A DNA stretch of 35,707 bases from the NCBI RefSeq assembly GCF_902460845.1, contig NZ_CABPVS010000003.1, positions 222,593 through 258,299 of the forward strand. Reading direction: 5' to 3'. Positions 22,611 to 32,242 of this stretch are shown here, piece by piece; within the stretch, counting starts at the first letter, position 1, and each line of letters begins with the position of its first letter. Both the position numbers and the translations under genes were made by a program. The notes beneath the pieces are model-generated. The model was not told the DNA's origin. It made no database searches and worked only from the letters and a program-made list of their open reading frames with translations. This DNA comes from Campylobacter concisus. Lineage in GTDB: Bacteria > Campylobacterota > Campylobacteria > Campylobacterales > Campylobacteraceae.

Positions 22611-24907
22611 AAATAAGCATAAATGATCAAATTTTAGAAGCAGATGAAGGCGAGAGCATCTTAAATATCGCAAGAGCAAATGGAATTTATATCCCAGCTC
22701 TTTGCTATCTTAGCGGCTGCTCACCAACTCTTGCTTGTAGGCTCTGCATGGTCGAGGCAAACGGCAAAGTAGTTTATAGCTGTAATGCCAAAGCAAAAGA
22801 GGATATGCAAATTTATACAAACACGTCAGAAATCGCTACCGAGCGAAATGCGATCATGCAGACTTATTGCGTAAATCATCCGATTCAATGTGGCGTTTGT
22901 GACAAAAGCGGCGAATGTGAACTACAAAATTTAACCACACATCTAAAGGTAAATGAACAAAAATTTGCCATCGCTGACACGCACAAACCACATAAAAAAT
23001 GGGGGCTAATCAACTACGATCCAGCTCTTTGCATAGTCTGCGAAAGATGTGTCACTGTTTGTAAGGACAGGATCGGTGAGAGTGCACTAAAGACCGTACC
23101 AAGGGGCGTTGAGGTGCCAAAAGAGCTAAAAGAGAGTATGCCAAAAGATGCCTACGCAGTTTTTAGTAAGATGCAAAAAAGCTTAATAGGTCCAAGCGTG
23201 GGCGAGAGTCTTGACTGCTCATTTTGTGGCGAGTGTATCAGCGTTTGCCCTGTTGGCGCACTTGTTAGCTCAAATTTCCAGTATAGCTCAAACATCTGGG
23301 AGCTAAACCCTATCCCAGCAGCAAATCCACATCAAAGCGATTGCGAGCTAATTTACTATGACGTAAAAGAAAAGAGCACTAGCGATAGAAGTAAGCAAAT
23401 TTACCGTGTTAGCAATGATTTTACATTTGGCGAAATAAGTGGAGCAGCTAGGTTTGGCTATGACTTTCACAACGAGCTTGCCTGTAAAAATGAAGAGAAA
23501 TTTGAAGAAATTGTTTTAAATATTAAAAATGGCGCGATCAAAAATATAAAATTTAATAGCTTCATCACAAACGAAGAGGCCCTTATTTTAGAGCGTTTAA
23601 GAGAGAGATTTGATCTAAATTTAATAAACAACGAAGCGCTAAATTATCAAAAATTTTTAAATAAATTTAGCGAATTTAGCGGGCTTAGCTCATATAACGC
23701 AGACTATGAAGATATTAAAAATAGCGATTTTATCATCACTGCTGGCAGTTTCTTAAGACACGAAAGCCCAGTGACAAGCTTTAAGTTAAATAATGCTTTA
23801 AAAATGAATAAAGCAGCTGGAATTTACTTTCATCACATAACCGATGAGGTCGTTAAAAAATATTCTAAAAATTTTATCTATGTAGCGCATGAAGCTGGAA
23901 AATTAGAGCAAATTTTACTTTTTATACTTAAAAACTGGGGTAAAAATTTACCTAGCGCACTTACATCAAAACTTGAAAATTTTGATGAAAATTTTGACAT
24001 AGATGTACCAGCTTTAAGCGAGGGCAAAAGCAAATTTATGCTCATTTTAGGAAGCGATTTTTACACAGATGAAAATGCAAATTTACTAGCAGCTCTTACT
24101 GGAGTGATCACAAGGGCTACGCCGTTTCGTGTGATGCTAATACCACCACGCACAAACTCACTTGGCGTTGCTAAAATTTGCACTCTTGCAAGCGAGAAAA
24201 AGCCTGGCAAGACGCTTGGCTATAACGAAAATGGTGATTATAAATTTAGCATTTTTGAAGGTGACATCGATGCTAGCGCGCTAAATCAGCAAGAAGGAAC
24301 ATTTACAAGCATAAATAACGCCCTAGTGCCAACAAATGTGACGATACCGCACAAAGGTTATTTTCTAAACGATATCGCAAACGCGCTTGGACTAATGGCT
24401 AAAAATACGATTGATTACACGCCAAATTTACCAAAAAAAAAGGGTTACAAAGGCATTAAATTTGATGATTTAGAAAATTTTTACGCAAACGACGGCACAA
24501 GCCACAGAGGCTATAAACTAGAAATTTCAAATTTCACACCAAATGATGATATAGAGCCGCTTTTAAAAGATACCAAGAGCATAAATTTAAAAGATGACGA
24601 GGCACTTATAAGTCTTGCAAATCCTATAAATTTGCCATCATTTTTTGCAAACTATGCCACACAAACAGCCAAAAGAGCGAAGCTTTATGTAAGTAGCGAA
24701 TTTATGGCTAAATTTGAAATTTCACAAAATGAAGCAATTATTTTAGAAAAAGATGGGCATAAGCTTGCCATTTGCGTGGAGCTTGATAGCGAGCTTGGCG
24801 GAGCTGGTGCGTATTTAGGCGATTATGACGACAAACTTGATGTGGGCGTTATATTTAATGGTAAAAGCTACGCCGCAGTTAAAATTATAAAGGCAAAAGA
24901 TGAGTGA
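22607..24907 (+). CDS. nuoG: Complex I subunit NuoG
   Basis: The 75-kDa iron-sulfur subunit, 766 residues. In order: plant-type 2Fe-2S domain (Cys-Tyr-Leu-Ser-Gly-Cys, Cys-Arg-Leu-Cys), the His-ligated 4Fe-4S motif (His-Pro-Ile-Gln-Cys-Gly-Val-Cys-Asp-Lys-Ser-Gly-Glu-Cys, about 86-99), two further clusters (Cys-Ile-Val-Cys-Glu-Arg-Cys-Val-Thr-Val-Cys near 140; Cys-Ser-Phe-Cys-Gly-Glu-Cys-Ile-Ser-Val-Cys-Pro near 205) and a divergent molybdopterin-oxidoreductase-like C-terminal region. In the flavodoxin-driven enzyme this is the likely electron entry. Its last codons overlap nuoH by 8 bases. Confidence 0.96.
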   Translation: MKISINDQILEADEGESILNIARANGIYIPALCYLSGCSPTLACRLCMVEANGKVVYSCNAKAKEDMQIYTNTSEIATERNAIMQTYCVNHPIQCGVCDKSGECELQNLTTHLKVNEQKFAIADTHKPHKKWGLINYDPALCIVCERCVTVCKDRIGESALKTVPRGVEVPKELKESMPKDAYAVFSKMQKSLIGPSVGESLDCSFCGECISVCPVGALVSSNFQYSSNIWELNPIPAANPHQSDCELIYYDVKEKSTSDRSKQIYRVSNDFTFGEISGAARFGYDFHNELACKNEEKFEEIVLNIKNGAIKNIKFNSFITNEEALILERLRERFDLNLINNEALNYQKFLNKFSEFSGLSSYNADYEDIKNSDFIITAGSFLRHESPVTSFKLNNALKMNKAAGIYFHHITDEVVKKYSKNFIYVAHEAGKLEQILLFILKNWGKNLPSALTSKLENFDENFDIDVPALSEGKSKFMLILGSDFYTDENANLLAALTGVITRATPFRVMLIPPRTNSLGVAKICTLASEKKPGKTLGYNENGDYKFSIFEGDIDASALNQQEGTFTSINNALVPTNVTIPHKGYFLNDIANALGLMAKNTIDYTPNLPKKKGYKGIKFDDLENFYANDGTSHRGYKLEISNFTPNDDIEPLLKDTKSINLKDDEALISLANPINLPSFFANYATQTAKRAKLYVSSEFMAKFEISQNEAIILEKDGHKLAICVELDSELGGAGAYLGDYDDKLDVGVIFNGKSYAAVKIIKAKDE

Positions 24908-25895
24908 AACACTATTTTTTGTGCTAAGCACTATCATTAAAGCCGTGGTCATCTTAGCCGTCATGGCAAGCCTTGCAGGACTGGCAACTTACGCTGAGAG
25001 AAAGGTATTAGCCTACATGCAGCGCCGCGTTGGGCCTGATATGGTGGGACCAGCTGGAATTTTACAGATAGTAGCTGACATGATAAAACTCTTTACAAAA
25101 GAGGACATAGTACCAGCAAATACGAATAAATTTATCTTTTTAATAGCTCCACTAATATCAGCCATTGCCGCATTTGCAGCGCTTGCACCTGTTCCATTTT
25201 TGCCTGAGTTTGAAATTTTTGGACATACATTACGTCCGATTCTCTCAGATATAAATGTTGGTATTTTATACATAGCTGGCGTTGCTTCAGTTTGCGTTTT
25301 CTCTCCACTTGCAGCAGGTCTTGCAAGCTATAATAAATTTGCATTAATTAGTGCAGCTCGCGCAGTAGTCTCACTTCTTAGTTTTGAAATAGTCGCTGGC
25401 ATGGCTCTTTTAAGCGTCGTAATGGTAACTAGCTCACTCTCACTTGTGGATATAAACAACTATCAAAAAGGAATTTTTGGCTGGCTTATATTTAAGCAGC
25501 CCCTTGCCTTTTTGCTCTTTTTAATAGCAAGCTTCGTGGAGTGCAATAGAACGCCATTTTGCTTAACAGAAAACGAAACAGAGATAGTAGCAGGCTATGG
25601 CACCGAGTATAGCGGCATGAGATGGGCGATGTTTTTCATCGGCGAGTACACAAATATGATCGCTGCTAGCATCATCATTACGATTTTATTTTTAGGTGGA
25701 TTTAACGAATTTTTATTTATCCCAGGTGCTTTGATGATCATCTTAAAATCAAGCGTTGTCTTTTTCTTTTTTCTTTGGGTAAGGGCTTCATGGGCACATT
25801 TAAGAGTTGATCAGTTAAGTGCATTTTGCTGGAAAATTTTGCTTCCACTTGGAATTTTAAATATCGTAATCACTGGCTTTATGCTACTAATCTAA
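24900..25895 (+). CDS. nuoH: Complex I subunit NuoH
   Basis: Membrane subunit of 331 residues, about eight helices, linking the quinone cavity to the antiporter-like arm. Family motifs: Ala-Glu-Arg-Lys-Val-Leu-Ala-Tyr-Met-Gln-Arg-Arg-Val-Gly-Pro near residue 32, and the acidic loop Glu-Cys-Asn-Arg-Thr-Pro-Phe-Cys-Leu-Thr-Glu-Asn-Glu-Thr-Glu-Ile-Val-Ala-Gly-Tyr (about 212-231), in which Cys-Leu replaces the usual Asp-Leu. Full length. Confidence 0.96.
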   Translation: MSETLFFVLSTIIKAVVILAVMASLAGLATYAERKVLAYMQRRVGPDMVGPAGILQIVADMIKLFTKEDIVPANTNKFIFLIAPLISAIAAFAALAPVPFLPEFEIFGHTLRPILSDINVGILYIAGVASVCVFSPLAAGLASYNKFALISAARAVVSLLSFEIVAGMALLSVVMVTSSLSLVDINNYQKGIFGWLIFKQPLAFLLFLIASFVECNRTPFCLTENETEIVAGYGTEYSGMRWAMFFIGEYTNMIAASIIITILFLGGFNEFLFIPGALMIILKSSVVFFFFLWVRASWAHLRVDQLSAFCWKILLPLGILNIVITGFMLLI

Positions 25896-25903
25896 GGCGA
25901 AAA

Positions 25904-26521
25904 ATGAGTGAGAAAAAATATATTTTAATAGATGAAAAGTTAAAGCCAAAGAGCACGTTTGATAAATTTAAGCACTTCATCGCTATCACATTTAAGCCTG
26001 ATCTTTTAATCGGACTAAAAGTTACGATAAAGCAGATGCTCTTTAGCAAGTCACATACTTTAAAATATCCTATGCAAAAGATGCAGCTAAATGCTAGATA
26101 TAGGGGCATTCACAAGCTTTTGAAATTTGTTGAAAGTGAAAATGAACGTTGCATTGGATGCGGGCTATGTGAGAAAATTTGCGTTAGCAACTGTATTTCG
26201 ATGAAGACTTCTCTTGGCGATGATGGCCGTAAAAAGGTCGCAAGCTACTCAATAAATTTAAGTAGATGCGTGTATTGTGGATTTTGCGCTGATGTTTGTC
26301 CTGAGCTTGCGATAGTCTGCGGGCAAGAGTACGAAGTCGCAAGTGAGAGCAGGATTATATTTGGCACAAAAGATGAGTTTTTGACAAAGGATAAATTTTT
26401 AAAAGATCAAAGCGAGTTTGAAGGATACGGAGCACTTCCTAAAAATGCTGATAGCTTAATCAAAAAGACGCCAAATGCATTTATAAACGAAAATGAAAAT
26501 GAGACAAAAAGTGATGAGTAG
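25904..26521 (+). CDS. nuoI: Complex I subunit NuoI (two 4Fe-4S ferredoxin domain)
   Basis: A 205-residue peripheral subunit carrying clusters N6a and N6b: Cys-Ile-Gly-Cys-Gly-Leu-Cys-Glu-Lys-Ile-Cys and Cys-Val-Tyr-Cys-Gly-Phe-Cys-Ala-Asp-Val-Cys-Pro. In the first motif the usual Pro after the fourth Cys is Val, and an extra Cys follows (Val-Ser-Asn-Cys). The start at 25904 is set by AAGGCGA, 8 bases after the nuoH stop; the frame is open further upstream into nuoH. The tail is Asn/Glu/Lys-rich. Confidence 0.95.
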   Translation: MSEKKYILIDEKLKPKSTFDKFKHFIAITFKPDLLIGLKVTIKQMLFSKSHTLKYPMQKMQLNARYRGIHKLLKFVESENERCIGCGLCEKICVSNCISMKTSLGDDGRKKVASYSINLSRCVYCGFCADVCPELAIVCGQEYEVASESRIIFGTKDEFLTKDKFLKDQSEFEGYGALPKNADSLIKKTPNAFINENENETKSDE

Positions 26522-26544
26522 TATAAATTTTAAAAGGGCAAAAG

Positions 26545-27081
26545 ATGTATGAGAGCTTTGCATTTTATCTTTTTAGCGCCTTGGTTTTAGTTAGCTTTTC
26601 TTTTAGCGTATTTTGCAAAAACGCACTAAATGCAGTCTCAGCTTTGGCTGCTGGCATGGTCTTTATCTCGGCTATATTTTTCTTACTTGGAGCGGAATTT
26701 CTAGGCGTAGTGCAGATCATCGTATACACAGGCGCTGTGGTCGTTTTATATGCATTTGCAATGATGTTTTTTGACACCAGCAAGGAGTGCGAGCCAAAAA
26801 GCGGCAAAAAAGCAAAGATCACCATCTATCTTTTAAGTAGCTTTATAGCGCTTCTTTTGATATTTATATTTTTAGCTCCTATTTATGGTGCAAAATTTGA
26901 TGGATTAAGTCCCATTGCTAGCGAGCTTGGCAATATCGAGGCTATTGGAATTTTGCTTTTTAGCAAGTATTTGATCGCTTTTGAGATGTGTGCTGTAATG
27001 CTTCTTGTGGCAATGGTTGCTGGCATTATCTTGATACATAAAGACCTAAATACTCAAAATACGCTAGAGGAGATGCTATGA
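26545..27081 (+). CDS. nuoJ: Complex I subunit NuoJ
   Basis: Membrane subunit of 178 residues with five helices; the third contains the typical Gln-Ile-Ile-Val-Tyr-Thr-Gly-Ala-Val-Val-Val-Leu-Tyr. AAAAGGGC precedes the ATG. The 23-base gap from nuoI is the longest before nuoN; the end overlaps nuoK by 4 bases. Confidence 0.95.
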   Translation: MYESFAFYLFSALVLVSFSFSVFCKNALNAVSALAAGMVFISAIFFLLGAEFLGVVQIIVYTGAVVVLYAFAMMFFDTSKECEPKSGKKAKITIYLLSSFIALLLIFIFLAPIYGAKFDGLSPIASELGNIEAIGILLFSKYLIAFEMCAVMLLVAMVAGIILIHKDLNTQNTLEEML

Positions 27082-27380
27082 TAGGACTTACTCACTACCT
27101 CATCCTTGCAAGTCTAGTCTTTGTCATAGGGCTAGTTGGCATAATGAGAAGAAGAAATTTGATCATGCTATTTTTCTCAAGTGAAATTTTACTAAACTCG
27201 GCAAATATCGCACTCGCAGCTATCTCAAAATACCACTTTGATCTAACTGGACAAATAGTTGCATTTTTTATAGTGGCTATCGCAGCTAGTGAAGTTGCTG
27301 TGGGGCTTGGCCTACTGGTGCTTTGGTACAAAAAGACTGGTAGTATCAGCCTAGATTCGATGACAAATATGAAAGGCTAA
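27078..27380 (+). CDS. nuoK: Complex I subunit NuoK
   Basis: Membrane subunit of 100 residues, three helices. The conserved glutamates of the proton path are present in helix 2 (Ser-Ser-Glu-Ile-Leu-Leu-Asn-Ser-Ala-Asn) and helix 3 (Ala-Ala-Ser-Glu-Val-Ala-Val-Gly-Leu). ATGA overlap with nuoJ. Confidence 0.96.
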   Translation: MIGLTHYLILASLVFVIGLVGIMRRRNLIMLFFSSEILLNSANIALAAISKYHFDLTGQIVAFFIVAIAASEVAVGLGLLVLWYKKTGSISLDSMTNMKG

Positions 27381-27383
27381 GAG

Positions 27384-29222
27384 ATGACTTTATTTTGTAT
27401 TTCACTATTTTTTCCACTTCTTAGCTTTATCGTTTCTGGACTTTTTTCACATAGTAGTAAAAATTTTTTACTTGGTATCTTTTGCTCACTTCTCATGATA
27501 ATTAGCACAACTGCCTCACTCATGCTAACAGCTAGCCTTGGCATAGATGAACCACTAAATTTATTACTAAAAGAATTTATAAATTTTGGCAGTCTGGATT
27601 TAAATTTTGGCTTCTATCTTGACGCCATTAGCCTTGTTATGCTTAGCACCGTTGGCGTGGTCGCAAGCATCGTGCATATCTACTCGGTTGGCTATATGAA
27701 AGACGATGCAAGCTTTAATCGCTTTTTTAGCTACTTGGGACTCTTTGTCTTTTGCATGAATGTCCTTGTCTCAAGCGATAACTTTATAGGGCTATTTATT
27801 GGCTGGGAGGGCGTTGGACTTTGCTCGTGGCTACTCATTGGCTTTTGGTATAAAAGGCCTAGTGCAAATGTCGCTGCAAACGAAGCTTTTATTATGAATA
27901 GAGTCGCTGATCTAGCCATGCTTGTTGGCATTTTTTATATATTTTATAGCTTTGGCTCACTTAAATTTAGCGAGGTTTTTAACGCCAGAAGCGACTTTTC
28001 TGGGCTAAATTTAGGCATCATCGCCACACTTCTTTTCATAGGTGCCATGGGCAAAAGTGCGCAGTTTCCGTTTCACACTTGGCTTGCAAATGCCATGGAG
28101 GGGCCAACTCCAGTTTCTGCACTCATTCATGCTGCGACCATGGTAACGGCTGGCGTTTATCTAGTCATACGAGCAAATTTTATCTTTATAAATGCACCTG
28201 AAGTTTCGCACTTTATCGCTTACCTTGGCACATTTGTAGCGATATTTGCAGCTAGCATTGCGCTAGTGCATAACGACCTTAAAAAGATCATCGCCTACTC
28301 GACGCTTTCGCAGCTTGGCTATATGTTTGTAGCTGCTGGACTTGGCGCTTATAAGATCGCACTTTTTCACCTTGTCACACATGCATTTTTCAAATCACTT
28401 CTATTTTTATGCGCTGGCAACGTCATGCACGCGATGAATGACGAACTAAATATCAAAAAAATGGGTGGGCTTTATAAATTTATGAAGCCAACTGCACTAT
28501 TTTCTATCATCGCAAGCTGCGCACTAGCTGGCTTTTATCCATTTGCTGGTTTTTTCTCTAAAGATAAAATTTTAGAGGTTGCTTTTAGTGAGAATAAATT
28601 TTTATGGATCATTTTACTCTTTGGTGCTGTGCTTACAGCATTTTATAGTTTTAGGCTCGTTATGCTAGTCTTTTTTACAAAGCCAAAGAGCGAAAAACAC
28701 GTGCATGAAGCTAAAAACTATATGCTAGCTGGTATGGGCGTACTTGGAATTCTCTCAGTCATAAGTGGCTTTTTTTGGAGCAACTTTAGTGAGTTTTTAG
28801 AAAAAAACTTAAAAGATTTTTCACTAAATTTATCTCACGGTAGCGAAATTTTCTTGCTCGTTTTAACACTTAGTCTAGTGCTAGCAAGCGCTGGCTTTGC
28901 AGTATTTGCCTATAAAAAAGAAATTTTTAAAGAGAGTGTTTGTGAGAGCAGAGCTTATAAAATTTTACAAAATGCCTACTTTATCCCAAAATTTTACGAG
29001 AAATTTTTCATAAATGGCTATACGTTAGTTTCACAAATTTGCAAGAAATTTGACGAGATGATAGTTGATAGAAGTGTCGATCTAGTCGCAATGGCGCTAA
29101 ATAAATTTGCAAATTTAACAAACAAAATGCAAAGTGGCGACTTAAGCATCATGCTTAGGTTTATGGTCGCAGGTCTTGCCTTGCTTTTAAGCTTTATATT
29201 TTTATTAAACGGAGCCAAATAA
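27384..29222 (+). CDS. nuoL: Complex I subunit NuoL
   Basis: Largest antiporter-like proton channel, 612 residues. The core motif His-Thr-Trp-Leu-Ala-Asn-Ala-Met-Glu-Gly-Pro-Thr-Pro-Val-Ser-Ala-Leu-Ile-His-Ala (about 231-250) and Gly-Trp-Glu-Gly-Val-Gly-Leu-Cys-Ser (about 140) carry the key Glu, Lys and His residues. The C-terminal end holds the long lateral helix and a last anchor helix. nuoM starts on the last base of its TAA. Confidence 0.96.
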   Translation: MTLFCISLFFPLLSFIVSGLFSHSSKNFLLGIFCSLLMIISTTASLMLTASLGIDEPLNLLLKEFINFGSLDLNFGFYLDAISLVMLSTVGVVASIVHIYSVGYMKDDASFNRFFSYLGLFVFCMNVLVSSDNFIGLFIGWEGVGLCSWLLIGFWYKRPSANVAANEAFIMNRVADLAMLVGIFYIFYSFGSLKFSEVFNARSDFSGLNLGIIATLLFIGAMGKSAQFPFHTWLANAMEGPTPVSALIHAATMVTAGVYLVIRANFIFINAPEVSHFIAYLGTFVAIFAASIALVHNDLKKIIAYSTLSQLGYMFVAAGLGAYKIALFHLVTHAFFKSLLFLCAGNVMHAMNDELNIKKMGGLYKFMKPTALFSIIASCALAGFYPFAGFFSKDKILEVAFSENKFLWIILLFGAVLTAFYSFRLVMLVFFTKPKSEKHVHEAKNYMLAGMGVLGILSVISGFFWSNFSEFLEKNLKDFSLNLSHGSEIFLLVLTLSLVLASAGFAVFAYKKEIFKESVCESRAYKILQNAYFIPKFYEKFFINGYTLVSQICKKFDEMIVDRSVDLVAMALNKFANLTNKMQSGDLSIMLRFMVAGLALLLSFIFLLNGAK

Positions 29223-30733
29223 TGCTAAGTGTAATCATATTTTTCCCTGCAATAAGCGCAATACTTGGCTTTTTGATAGAAAATAAAAGCATCAAATTTT
29301 ATGGAGCAAGCATCGCGCTGATCGAGCTTTTGCTTGCCATTTTTATCTGCGTCAATGTCGATTTTCAGGGTTATGACTTTGTTTTAACGCATCAAGTCTC
29401 GCTCATACCAAGCCTAAATATCAGCTACTTTGTCGGCATCGACACCATTTCACTTGTGCTTATAGTCCTTAGCGCATTTATGAGCTTCATCTCTATCGCC
29501 GCACTTAGCGATGATGGAAATTTAAAGCACCTTGTTATTAGCGTGCTATTTTTAGAGAGCACGATGATGGGCGTCTTTAGCGCGCTTGATATGATCTTAT
29601 TTTACAGCTTTTGGGAGCTTAGCCTCATACCGCTTCTTTACATCATCGGCGCATTTGGCAGTAAAAATAGAATTTACGCGGCGATCAAATTTTTCATCTA
29701 CACATTTTTAGGCTCTGTCTTTATGCTAGTAGCGATCATTTTTATCGGCTATCTGTGCTATCAAAAAAGCGGCGTCTTTAGCTTTAATCTGCTTGATTGG
29801 TACAAGCTTGGCATCGGAGAAAATGCTCAAATTTGGCTATTTTTAGCATTTTTCTTTGCTTTTGGCGTCAAAACTCCGCTATTTCCGTTTCACACGTGGC
29901 TACCTTATGCACACGGACAGGCTCCGACTATCGGCTCAGTGCTGCTTGCTAGCGTGCTTTTAAAGATGGGTACTTACGGCTTTGTGAGATTTTCACTTCC
30001 ACTTTTTCCAGATGCGAGCCTAATTTTAAGCGGCTTTGTCTGCGTCATAGCCATCATCATGATCATCTATGCAGCCCTTGTTGCCTACGCACAAAGCGAT
30101 ATGAAGCAAGTGATCGCTTATAGCTCTATTTCGCACATGGGCGTCATCATGCTTGGCATCTTTTCACTAAATTTAATAGGCCTTGGCGGCTCGATATTTT
30201 TGATGATAAGCCACGGCATCGTAAGTGGCGCGCTATTTTTGTTAGTTGGCGTCATCTACGAGAGGGCTCACACAAAAGAAATTTGCGAATTTGGTGGCCT
30301 TGCTAAGGTTATGCCAAAGTATGCGCTTATATTTTTTATAGCAACTCTTGCAAGCATTGGTTTGCCATTAACGATTGGCTTTGTAGGCGAGTTTTTGAGC
30401 CTGCTTGGCGTCTTTAAGCTAAACAAGCTCTTTGCGCTACTTGGTGGCTTTAGCATCATCGTGGGCGCTGTTTATATGCTGGTGCTTTATAAAAGGGTCT
30501 TTTTTGGCGAGTGCAAAGAGAAAAATTTAAGCCTTAAGGATCTAAATTTCAAAGAGTTAGCCGCTCTTGTGCCACTTTGTTTGCTCATAATCGCCCTTGG
30601 TATCGCCCCAAATTTAATCCTAAAACCGCTTGAACCAAGCGTGCAAAATATCATAAGCAAAATGCAAACTAGAGCCATAAATAGCGACACAAAGGATAAA
30701 ATTTTATCTTTAAATGGCGGGAGCAAACTATGA
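29222..30733 (+). CDS. nuoM: Complex I subunit NuoM
   Basis: Antiporter-like proton channel, 503 residues. Motifs: Phe-Trp-Glu-Leu-Ser-Leu-Ile-Pro-Leu (channel Glu) and His-Thr-Trp-Leu-Pro-Tyr-Ala-His-Gly-Gln-Ala-Pro-Thr near residue 223. The ATG uses the last A of the nuoL TAA; the stop overlaps nuoN by 4 bases. Confidence 0.96.
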   Translation: MLSVIIFFPAISAILGFLIENKSIKFYGASIALIELLLAIFICVNVDFQGYDFVLTHQVSLIPSLNISYFVGIDTISLVLIVLSAFMSFISIAALSDDGNLKHLVISVLFLESTMMGVFSALDMILFYSFWELSLIPLLYIIGAFGSKNRIYAAIKFFIYTFLGSVFMLVAIIFIGYLCYQKSGVFSFNLLDWYKLGIGENAQIWLFLAFFFAFGVKTPLFPFHTWLPYAHGQAPTIGSVLLASVLLKMGTYGFVRFSLPLFPDASLILSGFVCVIAIIMIIYAALVAYAQSDMKQVIAYSSISHMGVIMLGIFSLNLIGLGGSIFLMISHGIVSGALFLLVGVIYERAHTKEICEFGGLAKVMPKYALIFFIATLASIGLPLTIGFVGEFLSLLGVFKLNKLFALLGGFSIIVGAVYMLVLYKRVFFGECKEKNLSLKDLNFKELAALVPLCLLIIALGIAPNLILKPLEPSVQNIISKMQTRAINSDTKDKILSLNGGSKL

Positions 30734-32220
30734 ACGAAATAGCCTTTTTAGACCTTAAAGAAATTTCTTTATCTTCGGTTGCTCCGATGCTTAGTATGAT
30801 AATCTTTGCGCTTTTTATCTTAATCGTTGGCACCATAAAAAAAGACCTTTCAAGAAATTTCTACTGCGTATTTTGTATCATCGCAATATTTGTAAATTTG
30901 GGTCTAATACTTGATTTTAACGGACTTAGCCTTAGCTTTTGGGATATGCTTTTGGTTGATGGCGTTTCGGTCATCTCTCAAGTCATCATCCTAATCGCCT
31001 CAGCCCTTTTTATCCCGCTCGCACTTAGCACAAAAGAGTATTTTGAGTACAAAATTTACGAGTATTATGCTCTATTTTTGTTTATGATCGCTGGATTTTT
31101 ATTTATGGTGAGCTCAAACAACCTACTCATCATCTTTTTAGGTCTTGAGATCAGCTCGCTTTGCCTCTACACCCTAATCGCCCTTCACAACAAGGCAAAA
31201 AGCGTCGAGGCTGCTATCAAATACTTCGCGATGGGTTCGCTCTCAGCTGGCTTTTTTGCGATGGCGATAGCGATGTTTTATCTAGCAACAAACTCAATAG
31301 ACATCACTCGCATAGGCGTTGTCATAAAAGATCTTAGCCTAAATCAAAATTTAATAATCCTTCTTGGCTGCGTTTTCATCGCTTCAGCCATTGGCTTTAA
31401 GCTCTCGCTCATACCATTTCACACATGGATACCAGACGTTTATGAGGGCTCAAATGCCCCGCTAGCTGGCTATATGTCGATCGTGCCAAAGGTTGCTGGA
31501 TTTATCGTCGCATTAAGAATTTTTGCGATGCTTGAGGGCTCTGGAATTTCATGGATAAAAGATATGCTCTACATCATCGCCGTGCTTACGATGAGCCTTG
31601 CAAACATCATGGCGCTAGTGCAAAAAGACGTCAAAAGGATGCTCGCTTTTAGCTCGATAGCTCACGCTGGTGTCGTGCTTTGCGCGCTTGTGGCAAATTC
31701 TCACGAGGCAAATGTCGCCTTGTTTTTCTACTGGATTATGTTTTTGTTTGCAAATTTGGGCGCATTTTCTATGCTCTGGGTGGCAAGGTGCGACGATGTG
31801 GTCTGCTGGGACAAGCGTTTTAAGCACCCATTTGAGAAATTTTCAGGGCTTATAAAAATTTTACCAAGCTACGCAGTTATAATGGGAATTTTTATGATCG
31901 CCCTTGCTGGCATACCGCCTTTTAGCGTATTTTGGGGCAAGATGGTGCTTATCTCATCGCTCATAAAGTCTGATTACGTCGTTCTTAGCGTTATAATTAT
32001 GATAAATTCTACCATTGCGATTTATTACTATTTAAAGCTAATCGTCTTTATGTTTTTAAAAGAGCCGATCGTAAAAGATAAAAATCTCTACACCGCAAAT
32101 ATCTCTATGGCGCTAAAAGTAATTGTTGGCATTGCGGTAGCTGGAACGGCCTTTTCGTTTTTATTTTCTGGGGCGATTTTGGAATTTATTGAGCATTTTG
32201 TCTTTGCTTCAGGATTTTAG
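30730..32220 (+). CDS. nuoN: Complex I subunit NuoN
   Basis: Third antiporter-like proton channel, 496 residues. Motif His-Thr-Trp-Ile-Pro-Asp-Val-Tyr-Glu-Gly-Ser-Asn-Ala-Pro-Leu-Ala-Gly near residue 230, and Leu-Gly-Leu-Glu-Ile-Ser-Ser-Leu-Cys-Leu-Tyr (channel Glu). Last gene of the nuo set. No terminator is seen between its stop and pflA 22 bases on, so read-through into pflA is likely. Confidence 0.96.
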   Translation: MNEIAFLDLKEISLSSVAPMLSMIIFALFILIVGTIKKDLSRNFYCVFCIIAIFVNLGLILDFNGLSLSFWDMLLVDGVSVISQVIILIASALFIPLALSTKEYFEYKIYEYYALFLFMIAGFLFMVSSNNLLIIFLGLEISSLCLYTLIALHNKAKSVEAAIKYFAMGSLSAGFFAMAIAMFYLATNSIDITRIGVVIKDLSLNQNLIILLGCVFIASAIGFKLSLIPFHTWIPDVYEGSNAPLAGYMSIVPKVAGFIVALRIFAMLEGSGISWIKDMLYIIAVLTMSLANIMALVQKDVKRMLAFSSIAHAGVVLCALVANSHEANVALFFYWIMFLFANLGAFSMLWVARCDDVVCWDKRFKHPFEKFSGLIKILPSYAVIMGIFMIALAGIPPFSVFWGKMVLISSLIKSDYVVLSVIIMINSTIAIYYYLKLIVFMFLKEPIVKDKNLYTANISMALKVIVGIAVAGTAFSFLFSGAILEFIEHFVFASGF

Positions 32221-32230
32221 AAAATTTAAC

Positions 32231-32236
32231 TATAAT
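32231..32236 (+). promoter_or_regulatory. TATAAT directly before pflA
   Basis: A consensus -10 box in the 22-base gap between nuoN and pflA. A start of transcription 6-7 bases downstream would fall on the pflA ATG at 32243, leaving no leader. No Shine-Dalgarno is seen before that ATG. Confidence 0.4.
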
Positions 32237-32242
32237 TGCGGC

